Assembly (NCBI GenBank): GCA_014650015.1
Contig: BMUD01000010.1
Location: 186,001 to 250,000, forward strand
Source: Streptomyces griseoloalbus
Lineage (GTDB): Bacteria > Actinomycetota > Actinomycetes > Streptomycetales > Streptomycetaceae
Reading direction: 5' to 3'
DNA length: 64,000 nucleotides
The translations under genes were made by a program, and so were the position numbers. This document shows, piece by piece, positions 60,115 through 64,000 of this stretch; within the stretch, counting starts at the first letter, position 1, and the number at the start of each line of letters is the position of its first letter. Below the pieces are notes generated by a model. The model ran no database searches, was not told where the DNA came from, and saw only the letters and a program-made list of their open reading frames with translations.

Positions 60115-61422
60115 ATGGGCACTTTCGGTTCGTTGCGCACGAGGGCGGTGGCAACAGTCGCGGCCGCCGGTGCGCTGGCGCTCGTCGTCGGCTGCGGCGG
60201 CAGTGACGATTCGGTCACCGGTGGTGGCAAGAAGGACGGCAAGGTCGTCATCACCATGGGCCTGTACGGGGTGATGGGCATCAAGGAAACGGGCCTCCTC
60301 GAGCAGTACGAGAAGGAGAACCCCGATGTCGACATCAAGGCCGAGATCGCCGGTGACGAGCAGACGTACTACACCGCGCTGCAGACCAGGCTCGCCGCGG
60401 GCAACGGTCTGAAGGACATCCAGGGCATCGAGATCGGCCGGGCCAAGGAGATCACCGAGACCCAGTCGGACAAGTTCGCGGACTTCGCCGGCATGGCGGG
60501 TACCGAGCACTTCCTGCCCTGGAAGGAGTCCCAGATCAGCACCGAGGACGGCAAGGTGCTGGGCCTGGGCACCGACATCGGCCCGATGGCCGTCTGCTAC
60601 CGCAAGGACTACTTCGAGAAGGCGGGCCTGCCCACCGACCGCGAGGAGGTCGCCAAGCTGTGGGAGGGCGACTGGACGAAGTACGTCGAGGTCGGCCGCA
60701 CCTTCAAGAAGGACTTCAAGGGTAAGGACGTGGCCTACATGGACGCGGCCAGCGGCCTGTTCAACGCCACGGTCTACGGCTACCCCGAGCAGTACTACGA
60801 CGACAAGGGCGAGCTGATCTACGACAAGAACCCGGCCGTCAAGGAGGCCTGGAACCTCGCCGCCGACGCCGCCGAGGCCGGGCTCACCGCCAAGCTGCGC
60901 CAGTTCCAGCCGGGTTGGGACCCCGGGCTCGCCAACGGCACGTTCGCGACCGCGGTGTGCCCGGCCTGGATGCTCAGCCACATCAGTGAGAAGGCCGGTG
61001 AGGCGAACAAGGGCAAGTGGGACGTCGCCAGGGCGCCCAAGGGCGCCAACTGGGGCGGCTCCTTCCTCGGCGTGATCGAGAAGAGCCCGGTGAAGGAGGA
61101 GGCCAAGAAGCTCGTCGCCTGGCTGACCGCGCCGGAACAGCAGGCCCACATCTTCAAGGAACTGGGCAACATCCCGTCCTCGCAGAAGGCGCTGGACGCC
61201 GACGACGTGAAGAACGCGACGTCGGAGTACTTCGACAACGCGCCGATCGGCCAGATCTTCGGCGCCGCCGCCCAGGAGATCCCGGACAAGCAGGTCCTCG
61301 GCCGCAAGGACGGCACGATCAAGGACACCTTCTCCCAGGGCCTGGCCCTGGTCGAGCAGGGAACCTCGCGTGACGAGGCGTGGAAGACCACCACGGAGCG
61401 CATCGAGAAGGCGGTCGGCTGA
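60115..61422 (+). CDS. Sugar ABC-transporter solute-binding lipoprotein (CebE-like)
   Basis: A 435-residue family-1 extracellular solute-binding protein. The lipobox LVVGC places the lipidated cysteine at residue 27. The body has the typical two-lobe pattern with DIGPMAVCYRKDYFEKAGLP and GWDPGLANGTFATAVCPAWM. It probably captures cello-oligosaccharides or other beta-glucosides for the two permeases downstream. No ATPase gene is in the operon, as usual for Streptomyces ceb systems, which share MsiK. The start is ATG 60115 with AGGAGGAG upstream. Confidence 0.88.
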   Translation: MGTFGSLRTRAVATVAAAGALALVVGCGGSDDSVTGGGKKDGKVVITMGLYGVMGIKETGLLEQYEKENPDVDIKAEIAGDEQTYYTALQTRLAAGNGLKDIQGIEIGRAKEITETQSDKFADFAGMAGTEHFLPWKESQISTEDGKVLGLGTDIGPMAVCYRKDYFEKAGLPTDREEVAKLWEGDWTKYVEVGRTFKKDFKGKDVAYMDAASGLFNATVYGYPEQYYDDKGELIYDKNPAVKEAWNLAADAAEAGLTAKLRQFQPGWDPGLANGTFATAVCPAWMLSHISEKAGEANKGKWDVARAPKGANWGGSFLGVIEKSPVKEEAKKLVAWLTAPEQQAHIFKELGNIPSSQKALDADDVKNATSEYFDNAPIGQIFGAAAQEIPDKQVLGRKDGTIKDTFSQGLALVEQGTSRDEAWKTTTERIEKAVG

Positions 61423-61517
61423 CCGGTCGCCCCTGCGGCCGCCCGGGCCCGCTCGCAACCTGCCGACGGGCGGGCCCGGGGCCCGGCTCACACATCCGCT
61501 CTCAGGAAGGAAGTCCG

Positions 61518-62513
61518 GTGGCCACCTCCACCACCAAGGCGCCGGCCGGCGAGGAGCCGCCAGGCCCGCCCGGCAAGACGGGCGGCGAGGGAACCGCCCC
61601 ACGGCGACGCGGCGCGCTGCTGCACCGCCTGGACATCAAGGGCGCTCCGTACGCGTTCGTCGCGCCGTTCTTCGTCGTCTTCGCCGCGTTCAGTTTCTAC
61701 CCCCTCGTCTACACCTCGTGGATCTCCCTGCACCGGGTCGAACTCGCCACCCTCGACGTCATGGAGTGGGTCGCGTTCGACAACTACGTCGAACTCTGGG
61801 GCGATTCACGGTTCTGGAACGCACTGCAGAACACCATCACCATCGGCGTCATCTCCACCGTGCCGCAGCTGCTGATGGCGCTCGGTCTGGCGCACCTGCT
61901 CAACTACCGGATGCGGGCCTCGCTGTTCTTCCGCGTCGCCTCGCTGGTCCCGTACGCCACCTCGGTCGCCGCCGCGGCCCTGGTGTTCACCATGATCTTC
62001 GAGCGCGACTTCGGCATGATCAACTGGGCGCTCGGCTCGGTCGGCATCGACCCGGTGGACTGGGAGGCCGACAAATGGCCCGCCCAGGTCGCGATCTCCA
62101 CCATCGTCATCTGGCGCTGGACCGGCTACAACGCACTGCTCTACCTGGCCGCCATGCAGGCCATCCCCGCCGACCGGTACGAGGCGGCCTCCCTCGACGG
62201 AGCCTCCCGGTGGCAGCAGTTCACCCACGTCACCGTGCCCGGGATCCGCTCCACCATCGTCTTCACCATCGTGCTCTCCACGATCGGCGCCACCCAGCTG
62301 TTCGGTGAACCGCTGATCTTCGGCCAGGGGCCCAACGGTGTCACCGGCGGCGCGGACAACCAGTACCAGACGCTGGGCCTGCTGCTGTACGAGGAGGGCT
62401 GGAAGAACTACCAGATGGGCCGCTCGGCGACCGTCGCCTGGGCGATGTTCCTGCTGCTCGTCCTCGTCTTCGTGGTGCAGCGCCTGACCAAGCGCCTGCG
62501 CCGTACGTCCTGA
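61518..62513 (+). CDS. Sugar ABC-transporter permease (CebF-like)
   Basis: A 331-residue inner-membrane permease of the MalF type with about six membrane helices. The cytoplasmic EAA loop reads EAASLDGASRWQQFTHVTVP, the ATPase contact. The start is GTG 61518 with AGGAAGG upstream. It lies 95 bases after the binding-protein gene and 12 bases before the next permease. The N-terminal 35 residues are a polar Pro/Gly-rich tail. Confidence 0.9.
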   Translation: MATSTTKAPAGEEPPGPPGKTGGEGTAPRRRGALLHRLDIKGAPYAFVAPFFVVFAAFSFYPLVYTSWISLHRVELATLDVMEWVAFDNYVELWGDSRFWNALQNTITIGVISTVPQLLMALGLAHLLNYRMRASLFFRVASLVPYATSVAAAALVFTMIFERDFGMINWALGSVGIDPVDWEADKWPAQVAISTIVIWRWTGYNALLYLAAMQAIPADRYEAASLDGASRWQQFTHVTVPGIRSTIVFTIVLSTIGATQLFGEPLIFGQGPNGVTGGADNQYQTLGLLLYEEGWKNYQMGRSATVAWAMFLLLVLVFVVQRLTKRLRRTS

Positions 62514-62525
62514 CCTGGAGTCGTC

Positions 62526-64000
<1,475 letters not shown>

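Overview
The sequence is about 70% G+C and shows GTG starts, AAGGAG-type ribosome binding sites, hairpin terminators without T-runs, rare TTA leucine codons, a conservon, LacI/CebR-type operators and cellulose-degrading enzymes. All of this points to a Streptomyces chromosome, probably an accessory-rich arm. No tRNA, rRNA, CRISPR array, transposase or phage structural gene was found.

Layout. 0-6 kb: an XRE/DUF5753 regulator cut by the left edge, a SAM methyltransferase, a double GNAT acetyltransferase, a WYL regulator divergent from a DinB-like protein, and an AlkZ/YcaQ-like protein. 5.8-12 kb: a P450/enoyl-CoA hydratase pair, then a complete conservon (CvnA-B-C-D plus a CYP157-like P450). 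12-25.5 kb: a stress/redox region with two DD-peptidase-like serine hydrolases, two cupins, two paralogous NAD(P)-binding proteins, an AhpD-like protein, a PTS EIIBC permease and an ECF41 sigma factor. It also holds a truncated LtrA gene and a flavohemoglobin gene broken into opposite-strand pieces. 26-36.6 kb: a secreted exo/endonuclease-phosphatase, an ABM-domain protein, AnmK with an MHS transporter, a DHA2 efflux pump, a CmlR-like chloramphenicol exporter, and a flavin monooxygenase coupled to a membrane protein with a dihydroorotate-dehydrogenase-like N-terminus.

36.6-48.4 kb is a polysaccharide-degradation island: GH78 rhamnosidase, a CBM13 beta-helix protein, an LLM oxidoreductase, a LacI regulator, a GH12 cellulase preceded by three canonical CebR boxes, a gutted GH3-CBM2 gene and an AA10 LPMO. 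48.8-56.7 kb is a cluster of hydrolases that all lack obvious signal peptides: a V8-like protease, an amidase, a trypsin-alpha/beta-hydrolase fusion, and a subtilase coupled to a free I9-like protein. 57-64 kb: an RhlE-like helicase, then a second LacI regulator divergent from a cebEFG-bglC-like operon cut by the right edge.

Main observations. (1) Three copies of TGTCACA-N16-GGTC lie upstream of a cupin, the AhpD-like gene and an NAD(P)-binding gene, next to the ECF41 sigma factor, and look like a local regulon. (2) The leaderless hydrolase cluster is a candidate undescribed system. (3) Two CebR-like repressors coexist with two different operator types, and the AnmK/MHS promoter has the same geometry as the ceb promoter. 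(4) TTA codons sit near the starts of the GH12, LPMO and LLM genes. (5) At least five decayed genes are scattered through the window.
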